A stretch of DNA of 64,000 bases from positions 770,014-834,013 of the forward strand of contig NZ_SWKN01000006.1 in NCBI RefSeq assembly GCF_005871185.1. Reading direction: 5' to 3'. Of the stretch, positions 1 to 9,186 are shown piece by piece. The stretch's first letter is position 1, and each line of letters begins with the position of its first letter. Both the position numbers and the translations under genes were made by a program. The stretch comes from Limnobacter alexandrii (GTDB lineage Bacteria > Pseudomonadota > Gammaproteobacteria > Burkholderiales > Burkholderiaceae_B). The notes beneath the pieces are model-generated. The model did not search any database. It was not told the DNA's origin and saw nothing but the letters and a program-made list of their open reading frames with translations.

Positions 1-1803
1 TTGAAGTTCCGGTGTGTAACTGGCTAGAACATTCTGTTGCCAATCAAACACCACCCAACTGGCCAAGGCCTGCGCATCATAATGGGTGGGCGAATGAATC
101 ATCACATAGGCTTTCAGCGATTCGTAGGCCAACTGCATGTCTTGGTTCAGGGCTGCACGCAATCTGTCTTCAAGCCGCTTCGCAATTCTTGGCATCAACG
201 CCGTTTCAAGCGCCTTGTGATAAGCCAGTTGCTCGGCTTGCTGTAGCTTGTCGTCCTGGTTCAATCCAAGGTGGTGCATGAAACCTTCAGGGCTGGGCTC
301 AGCGATTTCCCGCAGCCTGCTTAGCGCTGCAAACAGTGGCGGCAAGGGCGCCTGCGACTCTGTTTGCAGGGAAGACGCCTGCTCAGACACCGCACGGCTC
401 AGCACAAGGGTTTCGTCGAGAACTTTGCTGTTGTTGCTGTAGCTGATCCACCAGCCGATTAACAGCAAGGTTAGAACTGTGGCCGAAACGCCCAAAATAC
501 CCATATAAATTGTGCGTTCAAAAAATGCGGTTTTTTTAACATGTCCGGCAAGATGCTTTTCTTGAAAAACAACTTTGGCCAGCATGTCCCGAATGAAAAA
601 ACTTTTCCCCTGGCCGGTGGCGGGTGCTTCCAGTGCCTTGTGCTGAGCAAGGCCCACTGCGATACGATCAAAAACATTGCCGTCCTGTGTGCCGCTGCTC
701 AGGTAAACGCCACGCAACACCACAGGCCGTTCAAACGGACTGTCCGATTGCAGTGCCTGTTGCAGAAGGTTCTCTATGGCTGGTTTTAGTTGGGCAAATG
801 CCAGCGGAAATTCAAACAGTTTGATTCGTTTGCTTTCTTGCTCCTCCTCTTGCAGGCGTTTGTTCACCTGTTCTCCCAAATGCTCAACCATTTGGCTCAA
901 GGCCTTGGGCAGTGTTTGTTTCAGTGTTGTATCCAGGGCATTGGGGTGCTCAAAGTTGACTCCCCATGCCTTGGCACGATCCAGCTCAGACAATCGCCCA
1001 AAGGTTTCACGGAAACCCGTGAGCAAGTCGAGTTTCGTGATCAACACATAAACCGGGGGGCACATGCCCAGTGCGCGAATCATTTCCTGAAGACGCAGGG
1101 CAATCTTGTTCGCAGTCTCTTTTTGTTTCGATTCGTTGTCTAGCAGCTCCTGAACACTGAGCGTGAGAAGCACGCCGTTGACAGGTTGCTTTGGCCGATG
1201 TTTTTTCAAAAGACTGAGAAAGGAATTCCATCCCGCCGAGTCGGTGTTTTGGTCCGAGTCTTGTGTGGTGAACCGGCCTGCCGTATCGATCAGTACAGCT
1301 TGATCCGTAAACCACCAGTCACAGTTGCGGGTGCCGCCCACACCTTTGATCGAGTCTTTGCCCAAAGGGTCTTGCAAGGGGAAACGCAAACCTGCATTTT
1401 TCAATGCTGTTGTTTTGCCGCTGCCGGGTGGGCCAATCATGATGTACCAGGGAAGCTCGTACAAACCGGGTTTGCTTTGGTACCAGGCCTTGCGTGACTG
1501 ATGCTGCCTGAGCAGGTGCACTGCCTGGGTGAAAATATCCTGTAGCTTTGCAGTCTGTGCAAGGGCCTGTTCATCCTGTCGGGTCAGGCTTACTTTCAAA
1601 GCATGCTCTGCGGTGCGAATTTTCCACCAACGCCACGCCAGTGGAACAAAAACAAGCAGCCCGACCATCACGATCAACACAATCCGGGTCCACGCTTGTT
1701 CAAGCGGTTTGGTGTCGCCCACAGCCAAAATGGGACCCACCAGCCAGATCAATGCCGCGAATCCGGAAAATGCCAAAAGGCTTAAAACAAATCTCAAAAA
1801 CAT
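1..1803 (-). CDS. tssM: Type VI secretion protein TssM (IcmF family), N-terminal 601 residues, cut by the left edge
   Basis: TssM is the large inner-membrane protein of the T6SS membrane complex, linking TssL to TssJ. My own translation from ATG at 1803 stays open to base 1. Two hydrophobic segments lie in the first 60 residues, a P-loop GPPGSGKTT at about 124-132, and a third membrane segment at about 430-456, after which the periplasmic part begins. This matches the IcmF layout (two N-terminal helices, cytoplasmic NTPase domain, third helix). The P-loop is intact, which is not so in every TssM. The gene starts 18 bases after tssL stops, so it belongs to the tssK-tssL-tssM operon. The missing part is the periplasmic C-terminal half. 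Confidence 0.95.
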   Translation of the reverse strand, partial: MFLRFVLSLLAFSGFAALIWLVGPILAVGDTKPLEQAWTRIVLIVMVGLLVFVPLAWRWWKIRTAEHALKVSLTRQDEQALAQTAKLQDIFTQAVHLLRQHQSRKAWYQSKPGLYELPWYIMIGPPGSGKTTALKNAGLRFPLQDPLGKDSIKGVGGTRNCDWWFTDQAVLIDTAGRFTTQDSDQNTDSAGWNSFLSLLKKHRPKQPVNGVLLTLSVQELLDNESKQKETANKIALRLQEMIRALGMCPPVYVLITKLDLLTGFRETFGRLSELDRAKAWGVNFEHPNALDTTLKQTLPKALSQMVEHLGEQVNKRLQEEEQESKRIKLFEFPLAFAQLKPAIENLLQQALQSDSPFERPVVLRGVYLSSGTQDGNVFDRIAVGLAQHKALEAPATGQGKSFFIRDMLAKVVFQEKHLAGHVKKTAFFERTIYMGILGVSATVLTLLLIGWWISYSNNSKVLDETLVLSRAVSEQASSLQTESQAPLPPLFAALSRLREIAEPSPEGFMHHLGLNQDDKLQQAEQLAYHKALETALMPRIAKRLEDRLRAALNQDMQLAYESLKAYVMIHSPTHYDAQALASWVVFDWQQNVLASYTPELQ

Positions 1804-1821
1804 AGTGAACTCGAAGGTGTT

Positions 1822-3195
1822 TTATTGGGCATGAAGCAGGGTGATCTCGACACGGCGATTCAATGCCCGACCTTTTGGCGTGTCATTCGGCGCAATCGGG
1901 TTGGCCGCACCTGCTCCCTCGGTGGCAATGCCCACATTGGGCAGATGAATGGCGATCCGTTGACCCACATGGTCTGCGCGTGCTGCGGACAGTTGCCAGT
2001 TTGAAGGGAAGCGGATTGAGCGAATCGGCTGATTGTCGGTGTACCCAGTCACTGTGATTTGACCGGGGTGCAGTGCAAGTTCCCGGGCCACTTTGTCGAC
2101 CAGTGGCAAGGCATCAGCCGACAGTTCGGCGCTGCCTGAGCCAAAGAGACCGTCACCCACCAGAACGACCGTGGACTTGTTGCCGGATTGTTTCAGGGTG
2201 AGTTGACCGGCCATGATTTCCTGTTGCAGCTGGCGTGGAAGTTCGAGTCCGACAGCCGGTGCCAATTGCTGCACCTGTGATTTTGGAAACTCTGGTGCAG
2301 GAAAAGTAATCGAGGCAACTTCATTGAAAGCGATGTCGGACTGCGTATTCATGTTGAAGTAAAGACCCAGAAAGTAGGTGGCGCCTATCAGACCCATCGC
2401 ACTCACGGGCAGCCAAAGTGGAATCTGTAACAGGCGGTGGTGTGGTCTGGGTGCTTTGGATTGCCAAAGATCAGGGTGCAAGTTGCTTGCGGTGGTGTTC
2501 GAGTTCATGGACACAAGCTGAAAAAGCCTCGCTCGCAGTTGTTGCAAAGCAGACTCACCGCCTGGCTGTACTTTGTACTTTCCTTGAAGACCAAGGCTGA
2601 GAACAATCGCCATCAAACCCAGCAAGTCGCGGTTCTCCGTTGGGTTTTGCATCATTTTTTGAATCAATGCAAATACCTTTTCACCGCCCCAGGTCTCACT
2701 GAAAAACTGATGTAACAAACTGTGGCTTGCCCATTGCCCGGCACCACCCCAGGGGGTATTCGCGGCGCGTTCATCCATGTAGGTGCAAAGCAGGTAGCGC
2801 ACAGAAATCCGCTCGGCGTGTGGCCGTTGAAGTTGTTCTAGGCTGCGGTCAAGTTCGATCAACTCTGCCGCCAGCGTTTCAGAAAGCAGGCTGGGTGAAG
2901 GAAGTTCGGCCATCTCGCCGACAAGGCACATCAGTCGAAGCAAAGGGGATACCTGAACCAGCAATGTGTTGTTGCTCGCTGAAGGACAGTTCTTCAACTG
3001 ATCAAGTAACTGACGCAGTTGGACCTGTTTGGCCTGCTGTGAGTCTTGCCCTGATGAGGCAGCTGGATGTGCCGGCCCCAGAATGTTGTCAAGCGAGTCG
3101 ATGGGCTGGACATGGGGTTTGCCGGTTTTACCCAGCCGTGGTTTGATAATGGTGCGCTCACCACCGAGTGCAGAGAAGGGATCGTTCGGATTCAC
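1822..3195 (-). CDS. tssL: Type VI secretion protein TssL with C-terminal OmpA peptidoglycan-binding domain
   Basis: TssL anchors the T6SS membrane complex in the inner membrane. The start chosen is GTG at 3195, overlapping the tssK stop as GTGA, with AGGAG about nine bases upstream; it gives the family-typical opening NPNDPFSALGGERTII after the start residue. A longer frame from TTG 3303 exists but adds unlikely sequence. The 457-residue protein has a DotU domain at about 75-235, one membrane helix at about 255-280 and an OmpA-like domain at about 340-453, with NWQLSAARA and NRRVEI. It is therefore the evolved type of TssL that binds peptidoglycan directly rather than through a separate TagL. 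Confidence 0.95.
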   Translation of the reverse strand: MNPNDPFSALGGERTIIKPRLGKTGKPHVQPIDSLDNILGPAHPAASSGQDSQQAKQVQLRQLLDQLKNCPSASNNTLLVQVSPLLRLMCLVGEMAELPSPSLLSETLAAELIELDRSLEQLQRPHAERISVRYLLCTYMDERAANTPWGGAGQWASHSLLHQFFSETWGGEKVFALIQKMMQNPTENRDLLGLMAIVLSLGLQGKYKVQPGGESALQQLRARLFQLVSMNSNTTASNLHPDLWQSKAPRPHHRLLQIPLWLPVSAMGLIGATYFLGLYFNMNTQSDIAFNEVASITFPAPEFPKSQVQQLAPAVGLELPRQLQQEIMAGQLTLKQSGNKSTVVLVGDGLFGSGSAELSADALPLVDKVARELALHPGQITVTGYTDNQPIRSIRFPSNWQLSAARADHVGQRIAIHLPNVGIATEGAGAANPIAPNDTPKGRALNRRVEITLLHAQ

Positions 3196-4556
3196 AACAA
3201 GTGCTCCTGTTCGCGCCGAACAGCCCACAGTTCCATTCTCAATTCTGGCAAATCTCCTGCGTAGTGAATGGCCAGCTGTCCGGTCTGTTCCAGCATTTTC
3301 CAAAGTACTTCAGTGCGTGTTTCAAGCTGAAAGTAAAGATGATCCGCGTAGTAGGGCAAGGCAGGCGGATTGTGCTGGGTTGGCTTCAAGCGAACTCCTG
3401 GCAAGTTCAGGTTGACCAGATCACGAAGTTTTTCGACAGGACCAATTTTCACGGTGCTGGGGAATTGCCGTTGTACCAGTTCCTCTGGCGCAAGCGCGTG
3501 TACGGTCAAGTAAAAATGGGCATCAGTGAGCAGGGTGCGGTCATTAATTTGCGCCAGGTGTACGCCACTTTGTTTTTGAGTGAGAGGAATTTGAATGGCA
3601 TGTTGATCATGCAGCCCCGCCAGTGCATTTCGGATGGCTGCCAGCAATGGAGAAAAAGTTGCGCGAAGGTTGTCATGGTCATAATTCGGAATGAAGTCCG
3701 CAGCGGTGTCGTTGCCATACAAGGTCACCGAGCCCAAACACTCAAGCAGCCGAATGTAGGCAGTCTCTGGGTGAAGCTTCGGAAGCGCAAGCGAGTGCAA
3801 AATCAACAAGCGGTGTTCAATGCAACTTTTCAATAGAAGAAAATCGCCGATCTCCGAACTGTTGTGACTACCCTTGCGCACACGACGTTGCCGCAGCTGA
3901 TCGATTTTGCTTTGGAGCAAACCAAGCACCGCTTCGAGCATGCGTCGAATGTTGTTGTTCTGAATGCTGCACAGGCAGGGCTCGATAAATGTTTCATCGA
4001 TTTGAGCCAACCCTTGCCTTGATTCGCGCAGTTCGCAAATTTGCAGGCAAACCACGCCGTCACGGGTTTGGTGGCCTGTACTTATAAACGTGTTCAGTTG
4101 CCCCAGTTCAATGGATTGTGCCTCCAGCCCCTGGTCGTAAATACTGGGTATTTCAGTGCGTTGGCCGCGGTATCGCATGCCTTGTGGAATAGTGCCTTCC
4201 TCATTCTCGGCTCCCCATCCCAAATGTTGCGCCTGCCAGTGTGGCCGTGCAAGGGCCAGGAAAATCTTGCTGTCCTTGCCTTCACTTGACAGGTCCAGAC
4301 AAGGCGGGGCGGGGTCCTGGTCTGGAATCGAAAAATAGCTTCCATCCGGAAAGTAACCCGAGGCTTTCAGGATGGAAATTTTCCCGGCCAACAGCAAGTC
4401 CTGATCCAGTTTTAGCTCATGAAAGCCATGGCAGTACGAATTGAAGTGAGAGGTTCTGATGTGAACTTCATGCTCGAAATGTCGTTCTTGTTGCTGGAAA
4501 TGTTGGGGCTGAAGAAACAGGCCTTCGCTCCAAATGACACGGTTGTTTTTAGTCAT
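3192..4556 (-). CDS. tssK: Type VI secretion baseplate protein TssK
   Basis: TssK is the trimeric baseplate adaptor that joins the T6SS baseplate to the TssL/TssM membrane complex. The 454-residue length fits the family, and the N-terminus NNRVIWSEGLFLQPQHFQQQ is the classic TssK signature. The start is ATG 4556; there is no clear Shine-Dalgarno motif (the bases just before it are C-rich), but the signature fixes the start. It is the first gene of the tssKLM operon and diverges from the OmpA-like gene at 4716. No tssJ lies between tssK and the divergent gene, so the lipoprotein, if encoded, is elsewhere. Confidence 0.95.
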   Translation of the reverse strand: MTKNNRVIWSEGLFLQPQHFQQQERHFEHEVHIRTSHFNSYCHGFHELKLDQDLLLAGKISILKASGYFPDGSYFSIPDQDPAPPCLDLSSEGKDSKIFLALARPHWQAQHLGWGAENEEGTIPQGMRYRGQRTEIPSIYDQGLEAQSIELGQLNTFISTGHQTRDGVVCLQICELRESRQGLAQIDETFIEPCLCSIQNNNIRRMLEAVLGLLQSKIDQLRQRRVRKGSHNSSEIGDFLLLKSCIEHRLLILHSLALPKLHPETAYIRLLECLGSVTLYGNDTAADFIPNYDHDNLRATFSPLLAAIRNALAGLHDQHAIQIPLTQKQSGVHLAQINDRTLLTDAHFYLTVHALAPEELVQRQFPSTVKIGPVEKLRDLVNLNLPGVRLKPTQHNPPALPYYADHLYFQLETRTEVLWKMLEQTGQLAIHYAGDLPELRMELWAVRREQEHLL

Positions 4557-4715
4557 AACGGGGGATGAGTTTCACTCTCTGCTGATGGGGATGTATCACT
4601 CTTTGAGCGATTTTTTTCAAAACGAATAGACTCGATGCCCAAGTCGCGAAAAATCCTAACACGAGATTTTTTAAGGTGATTTTTTTACCAATCTCCTACC
4701 TATTTCGGAGTAGCT
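4557..4715. promoter_or_regulatory. Divergent intergenic region between tssK and the vgrG operon
   Basis: This 159-bp AT-rich spacer separates two divergent T6SS transcription units and so should hold promoters for both. Runs of T at 4611-4617, 4668-4673 and 4680-4686 stand out. A Shine-Dalgarno-like CGGAG precedes the ATG at 4716. I could not assign -10/-35 boxes or a sigma-54 site with confidence. Confidence 0.5.
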
Positions 4716-5258
4716 ATGCTTGATAAATGCATCCTGAAGTTTTCTGTGGCAGTGCCATTTTTCTTCGGCGTACTTTCACCTGGTTATGCAGAATCATTGG
4801 TGGTTGATCTGGCAGGTACAGTTCCCGCAGCCGAGCAAGTCAAAGAGGGCTTGTTTCCCGAAGAAGCCTGCGAGGAATTGCGCAAGAATGGTTTCAAATG
4901 CATGGGTTTCAAGCCCGCTGTACGTTTCTCGATTCCGAATGCCCACTTCCAGTTGGGTTCTGCCGAGTTGCCTGCCGAACTGAAAAAGCAGCTTGATGTA
5001 TTTGCGCAGGTGTTGAGCAATCGCCCCGCTGATTCGGTTCCGGTTTTGGTCACCGGCCACGCTGATGCAAGTGGCAATGAACTTTTGAATCAGACGCTTT
5101 CAGCCGAGAGGGCCAAGGCGGTCAAAAGCTACTTGATCCACAAAGGAGTTTCGCCGGCCCTGTTGCGCATTGAGGGCAAAGGTGCCGAAAAGCTGGCGGA
5201 TGTGAACAACCCGTTTGCGCCTGCCAACCGCCGGGTCGAAATCAGCCGTTTGCCCTGA
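4716..5258 (+). CDS. OmpA-family periplasmic protein next to vgrG
   Basis: This 180-residue protein has a signal peptide (about residues 1-25, ending near GYAES) and an OmpA C-terminal domain from about 70 to the end, with TGHADASG, NQTLSAERA and NRRVEISRLP, the usual peptidoglycan-binding signature. There is no lipobox and no membrane helix after the signal, so it should be soluble in the periplasm. Two cysteines at about 52 and 62 could form a disulfide. Start ATG 4716 has CGGAG six bases upstream. It heads the plus-strand T6SS unit, 20 bases before vgrG. A role in anchoring or in species-specific T6SS function (TagL-like) is inference. Confidence 0.8.
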   Translation: MLDKCILKFSVAVPFFFGVLSPGYAESLVVDLAGTVPAAEQVKEGLFPEEACEELRKNGFKCMGFKPAVRFSIPNAHFQLGSAELPAELKKQLDVFAQVLSNRPADSVPVLVTGHADASGNELLNQTLSAERAKAVKSYLIHKGVSPALLRIEGKGAEKLADVNNPFAPANRRVEISRLP

Positions 5259-5278
5259 CAAAACAATTACCTCATCGC

Positions 5279-7336
5279 ATGAACAGACTGATCACCCTGA
5301 GTGGCTCCGTGCCACTCGACGAACTGCATTTCAGGTCGGCCCGTATTCTGGAGTCCCTGTCGGAAAACAGCACCGCAACGGTTCAGCTTGAATCGGACAG
5401 CGCCACCTTGCATGCCGACGACTTCCTTGGCAAAAACCTGTGTCTGGCCTTTGAAACACGGGAGCAGCAAAAGCGCTATTTCGATGGTGTGGTTGTGGAG
5501 ATGGAGCAGACATCCATGGTGGCCAGTGGGCGTTGCGCCTACCGGTTCGAGCTGAAATCATGGTCGTGGTTGTTGAGCAAGAATCAGGAGTTTCGTGTTT
5601 ACCAGCACAAAAGCATTCCCGATATCGTGGCCGAGGTGATTGGTCGGCACACCCATTCGTCCGTGCGATTCTCTGATCGCAGCCTGGGGGCAAAACGGGT
5701 TTGGGAATATGTGGTGCAGTTTGGCGAAAGCGACTTGAATTTCATTCGACGGGTGCTTGAGCAGGAAGGCGTTTACTTCTATTTCGAGCATGCAGAGAAC
5801 CAGCACACCTTGGTGCTGGTGGACTCCAGTACAAGCCATGGGCCTTATCCCGGTTACGAGTCACTTGATTACAATCCCGGTTCTCTGGGTGGACGATTAA
5901 GTTCAGAGGAAGTTATTTCCAGTCTGTCGATCAAAAAGTCGATTGAGCCGCCCAAGCATGCGCAGGCCGACTACAACTTCAAAATGCCTTCAACCTCCTT
6001 GTTGGTCGGGTCACAGGGCAATTCAGAGTCTTACAACTCGGGTTTCGAAGTATTTGAGTATCCGGGTGAGTACAGCGATGAAGGGGAGGGAGTGCATTAC
6101 AGCAAGCTTCGACATGAAGAGGCTTTGGCGCGGCAACAAGTTTTTAGTGGCAGCACAAGCGCACGTGGAGTGAGCACAGGTTGCCTGTTAACGTCGGTGT
6201 GCAAAGACAACCCGTCATTGTCAAAAAGCTTGCTGGTTGTCAGTACCCAGTTGGCAATTTACGAAGCGGAACCCGAGGCCAATGGAGGTGCACAGTCCGA
6301 TTTTGACTGTCGTTTCGAGGCGATTGAATCGGCCCAACCTTTTCGCCCCGAACGCAAATCCAGAAAGCCACACGTTAAGGGACCCTTGCCCGCGCTGGTT
6401 GTAGGGCCAGAGGGGCGAGAAATTCACACTGACGAGTTCGGTCGGGTGAAGGTGCAGTTCTATTGGGATCGATACGGCAAACGCAATCAGGACAGTTCGT
6501 GTTGGGTTCGCGTTGCAACGCCAGTAGCAGGCAAAGGTTGGGGTTTCATTGCCGTGCCGCGCATTGGTCAGGAAGTAGTGGTGTCTTTCGAGGAAGGCGA
6601 CCCGGATCGCCCCTTGATTACTGGTGTTGTTTACAACGCCGAGCAAACTGTTCCCTACTCTCTTCCGGATCACAAAACTGTATCAGGCTGGCGCACGCAA
6701 TCCACTGAACAGGGTGGGCCCTCCAATTTCAACGAGCTTCGATTCGAAGACAAAATTGGCAGCGAATATGTTTGGTTTCAAGCCGAGAAAGATTATCTCA
6801 GCCTGATCAAAAACAACAGCAATACGGAAATTGGCGGCAATTCAAACAGCTTGATTCATGGCAATTTGATTGAAGAAATCAAGGCAGACGTTTCCCGCAC
6901 CGTGTTGGGTCAGGTCAGCCAGCAAATTGAAAAAGCCTTGCACTTGACTGTGAATGACGATCTGTTGGCCAAGGTTCAGGGATTGTTGGGTTTGATCAAT
7001 CAGGGGCAAATTGCAGTCAGTACTACAGGTCAACTGTCGATCAAATCTGGCGGCAGTACCGACCTGGAGGCCACTGGCAATTTGAATTTAAGCACCTTGG
7101 CTCAAGGAAACATGAAAGCGGGGGGCGCGTTGAAACTGAGTGCTGGTTCTACGCTTTCATTGAATGTGGGTGGTTCCTCCCTGTCGATCTCGGCAGCCGG
7201 AATTACCATGAGCGGCCCTGCAATTTCTGTCAATTCAGGCGGTGGTGGTTCGGTTGCAGCGAGTGCATCACCTTCGCCACCCGAACAGGCCGTGGCTCCC
7301 TCTGTGGTTGAGCCTCCACTCGACCCGATTTCCTGA
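5279..7336 (+). CDS. vgrG: VgrG spike protein (Rhs/Vgr family)
   Basis: VgrG trimerises as the tip of the T6SS tail tube and carries effectors. The 685-residue protein has the N-terminal gp27/gp44-like region (about 1-340), the Vgr core with DEFGRVKVQFYWDRYGKRN and WVRVATPVAGKGWGFIAVPR (about 385-430, gp5 OB fold), then a beta-helical repeat stretch (about 480-660) rich in Gly, Ser and Asn. It ends in a short Pro/Ser/Glu-rich tail, not in an enzymatic domain, so effectors must be delivered as cargo. It is followed nine bases later by a DUF4123-like chaperone gene, the usual layout of a VgrG effector module. Confidence 0.95.
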   Translation: MNRLITLSGSVPLDELHFRSARILESLSENSTATVQLESDSATLHADDFLGKNLCLAFETREQQKRYFDGVVVEMEQTSMVASGRCAYRFELKSWSWLLSKNQEFRVYQHKSIPDIVAEVIGRHTHSSVRFSDRSLGAKRVWEYVVQFGESDLNFIRRVLEQEGVYFYFEHAENQHTLVLVDSSTSHGPYPGYESLDYNPGSLGGRLSSEEVISSLSIKKSIEPPKHAQADYNFKMPSTSLLVGSQGNSESYNSGFEVFEYPGEYSDEGEGVHYSKLRHEEALARQQVFSGSTSARGVSTGCLLTSVCKDNPSLSKSLLVVSTQLAIYEAEPEANGGAQSDFDCRFEAIESAQPFRPERKSRKPHVKGPLPALVVGPEGREIHTDEFGRVKVQFYWDRYGKRNQDSSCWVRVATPVAGKGWGFIAVPRIGQEVVVSFEEGDPDRPLITGVVYNAEQTVPYSLPDHKTVSGWRTQSTEQGGPSNFNELRFEDKIGSEYVWFQAEKDYLSLIKNNSNTEIGGNSNSLIHGNLIEEIKADVSRTVLGQVSQQIEKALHLTVNDDLLAKVQGLLGLINQGQIAVSTTGQLSIKSGGSTDLEATGNLNLSTLAQGNMKAGGALKLSAGSTLSLNVGGSSLSISAAGITMSGPAISVNSGGGGSVAASASPSPPEQAVAPSVVEPPLDPIS

Positions 7337-7345
7337 TCCCATGTC

Positions 7346-7822
7346 ATGTTGAGTGTGTACGGAGTTGCCCCGCGAGATCTGATTTCATCCGGAAAAGTAC
7401 TTGCTGAATTTCCCTCGTTCTCCGGGAAAATCGTTGGAGGCGTCATTCCGCTGGACTGCCCGGTGAGCCTGTTAGAGCTCTCTAGTTTCGCAGCAAAGTC
7501 CACCGCGCATTGGCCATGGAAACCGATAGACCGCGGCTACATTGTTGTGCTCAATGCGCAGCCTGTCAGTGCGCTGAAAAATCAGCTCAGGACAATTCGT
7601 TCTCTACAGGATGAGCTTGGGCAGAACCGGGTGTGGCCCTGGTTTGACCCACGTTATCTCAAGCTGGCTTTGAGCGCGCTTGAAGGACCTGAACTGGATT
7701 TCATGTTCGGCCCAGTTGAAGCGTTCGGATTTTCAGCCAACGATCATGCTGACAATATAAATGCAGTGGAGTTGTATCAAGTCAATCCGGATGGCTTGCT
7801 TGTCAAACAGGTTTCGCCATGA
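7346..7822 (+). CDS. DUF4123-like T6SS effector chaperone (Tap/TEC type)
   Basis: The 158-residue protein ends in WPWFDPRYLKLAL followed by the segment FGPVEAFGF, closely matching the conserved FYDPRVL...FFGPV block of DUF4123 proteins, which bind an effector and load it onto VgrG. The start is ATG 7346, just behind the vgrG stop at 7336. It overlaps the next gene by ATGA at 7819. In known modules the chaperone is encoded directly upstream of its cargo effector, so the adjacent 7819 gene is the natural cargo candidate. The family call rests on the motif; cargo specificity is inference. Confidence 0.75.
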   Translation: MLSVYGVAPRDLISSGKVLAEFPSFSGKIVGGVIPLDCPVSLLELSSFAAKSTAHWPWKPIDRGYIVVLNAQPVSALKNQLRTIRSLQDELGQNRVWPWFDPRYLKLALSALEGPELDFMFGPVEAFGFSANDHADNINAVELYQVNPDGLLVKQVSP

Positions 7823-9186
7823 TTACTCTGGACTTAAAAGAGCGTTTTTCAGAGCTGGCGCAATCAGATCACCTGCGTCGGGTGTCAGCAGTGCTGGTCG
7901 ATCTTGATACCAGTCATGGCTACAGTCAGCGAGCTGATTTCAACACGTGGATTGCCGCATGCGTTTCAAAGTTCTCGGAACATGGGCTGTACGGCGCAGC
8001 TGAGCAGACTCAAGCGCTTTATTGTGTGTTGACGGAGGTGTGTGGTCTCAATGAACTACTTCAGGCTTTGCACACGGGCAATTTGTTTCAGGCATTTGTG
8101 CAGCAGTGTGTGGTGCAATGTGTTGACCCCGTGCAGTGTCAGGCAAGCCTGGATCGAATACAGCACCTGTTTGTAGGGCTGGGTCGGTTTGATGAGGCCT
8201 GGCTTGTGCCAATCAATCGCGTTGAGCCCTTGGGCGTTGTGACTTCTAAAGAAGTTTCTGCACACCTGTGCATGGCCTGTACGCATGATGGCATGGTGAA
8301 CCCGGATCATTTGCCCGCCTTGCCTGCGCAGGTCAATCAACTGCGCACCGATTCGGGCTTTCAGCACAGGGTGTCTGCAAAATTCACTCCCCATGCATTA
8401 ATTCAGCGAGTCTGCCTGCAAGTATTACCGCGCGGTGCCACGGTACCCAGCCTCAAGCCTGTGGTGGCTCAGTGCAGTTTCGGCATGTTTCATTCAAACG
8501 GGTTCAAGGTTCTACAGCATGTCGAGCTTGTGGATGCAAGGCAGTTGCTGTTCAAGCTGGGCAGGCAGCTTGAATGCCCCCATGTTGATGAGCAGGCACT
8601 TCAAGCCTCCTGGCAATCGGTCGGTTCCCTGACTGAACCCCAGGTGTTGCTGCACAAACCATTGCTTGAATGCACAGTTCAGTTGCTTGCCGCATGGAAG
8701 CAGGTCGGGCAGCAGTTTCAGTTTCAGGTGCAAGGCGAAGCATCGGTGAGCATTCAATCTAATGCAATTCAATGGCACGCCAACTTGATGCACAAGGGCG
8801 TACACATGGACTTGACTGTACAACCTGAGCAAAATGCACACCTTCAATGGCGCTTGTCGCAATCACTGGATGAGGGACAACTGCCCCTTGAAACTCCCTT
8901 CTTGATCCAGGAGCACAGGGTACCGTTGGTGGTGAGTTGCACAGCACCCCTGAAAGTCGGTCAGGCGGTGTTGAGTACTCCACCTGGTTTGGCTGGATAC
9001 CTGCAAATCACGTTGCAAGCCCAGATCAATCCAGACACGCACTGCATCGAACTGGTATTGAGTTTGAGCCACTCCGAGTTGCGTCATCACTGGCAGTTGG
9101 CAGACCCCCTGCTGGGAAGGTCTTCTGGTTCCAGGTCGTTGTTGCCACCGGCACGTATCGCTGACTGGAATCTGGCCAATGGATAA
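7819..9186 (+). CDS. Unrecognised 455-residue protein in the vgrG operon; candidate T6SS cargo or accessory protein
   Basis: I do not recognise a family. The protein has no signal peptide or membrane helix and is rich in Cys, His and Gln (more than a dozen Cys, several as VCG, QQCVVQC, HLCMACTH). The N-terminal third looks alpha-helical, while the C-terminal half alternates polar and hydrophobic residues like a beta-sandwich (for example FQFQVQGEASVSIQSNAIQW). It starts with ATG overlapping the stop of the DUF4123-like gene and overlaps the following gene by eight bases, so the three are translationally linked. The position suggests an effector, but no catalytic motif is visible; a structural accessory role is equally possible. 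Confidence 0.6.
   Translation: MITLDLKERFSELAQSDHLRRVSAVLVDLDTSHGYSQRADFNTWIAACVSKFSEHGLYGAAEQTQALYCVLTEVCGLNELLQALHTGNLFQAFVQQCVVQCVDPVQCQASLDRIQHLFVGLGRFDEAWLVPINRVEPLGVVTSKEVSAHLCMACTHDGMVNPDHLPALPAQVNQLRTDSGFQHRVSAKFTPHALIQRVCLQVLPRGATVPSLKPVVAQCSFGMFHSNGFKVLQHVELVDARQLLFKLGRQLECPHVDEQALQASWQSVGSLTEPQVLLHKPLLECTVQLLAAWKQVGQQFQFQVQGEASVSIQSNAIQWHANLMHKGVHMDLTVQPEQNAHLQWRLSQSLDEGQLPLETPFLIQEHRVPLVVSCTAPLKVGQAVLSTPPGLAGYLQITLQAQINPDTHCIELVLSLSHSELRHHWQLADPLLGRSSGSRSLLPPARIADWNLANG

Noticed and set aside
3192-3303. Longer start of tssL from TTG 3303
   Set aside because: GTG 3195 has a good Shine-Dalgarno motif, overlaps the tssK stop as GTGA and gives the family-typical N-terminus; the longer form reads far into tssK.
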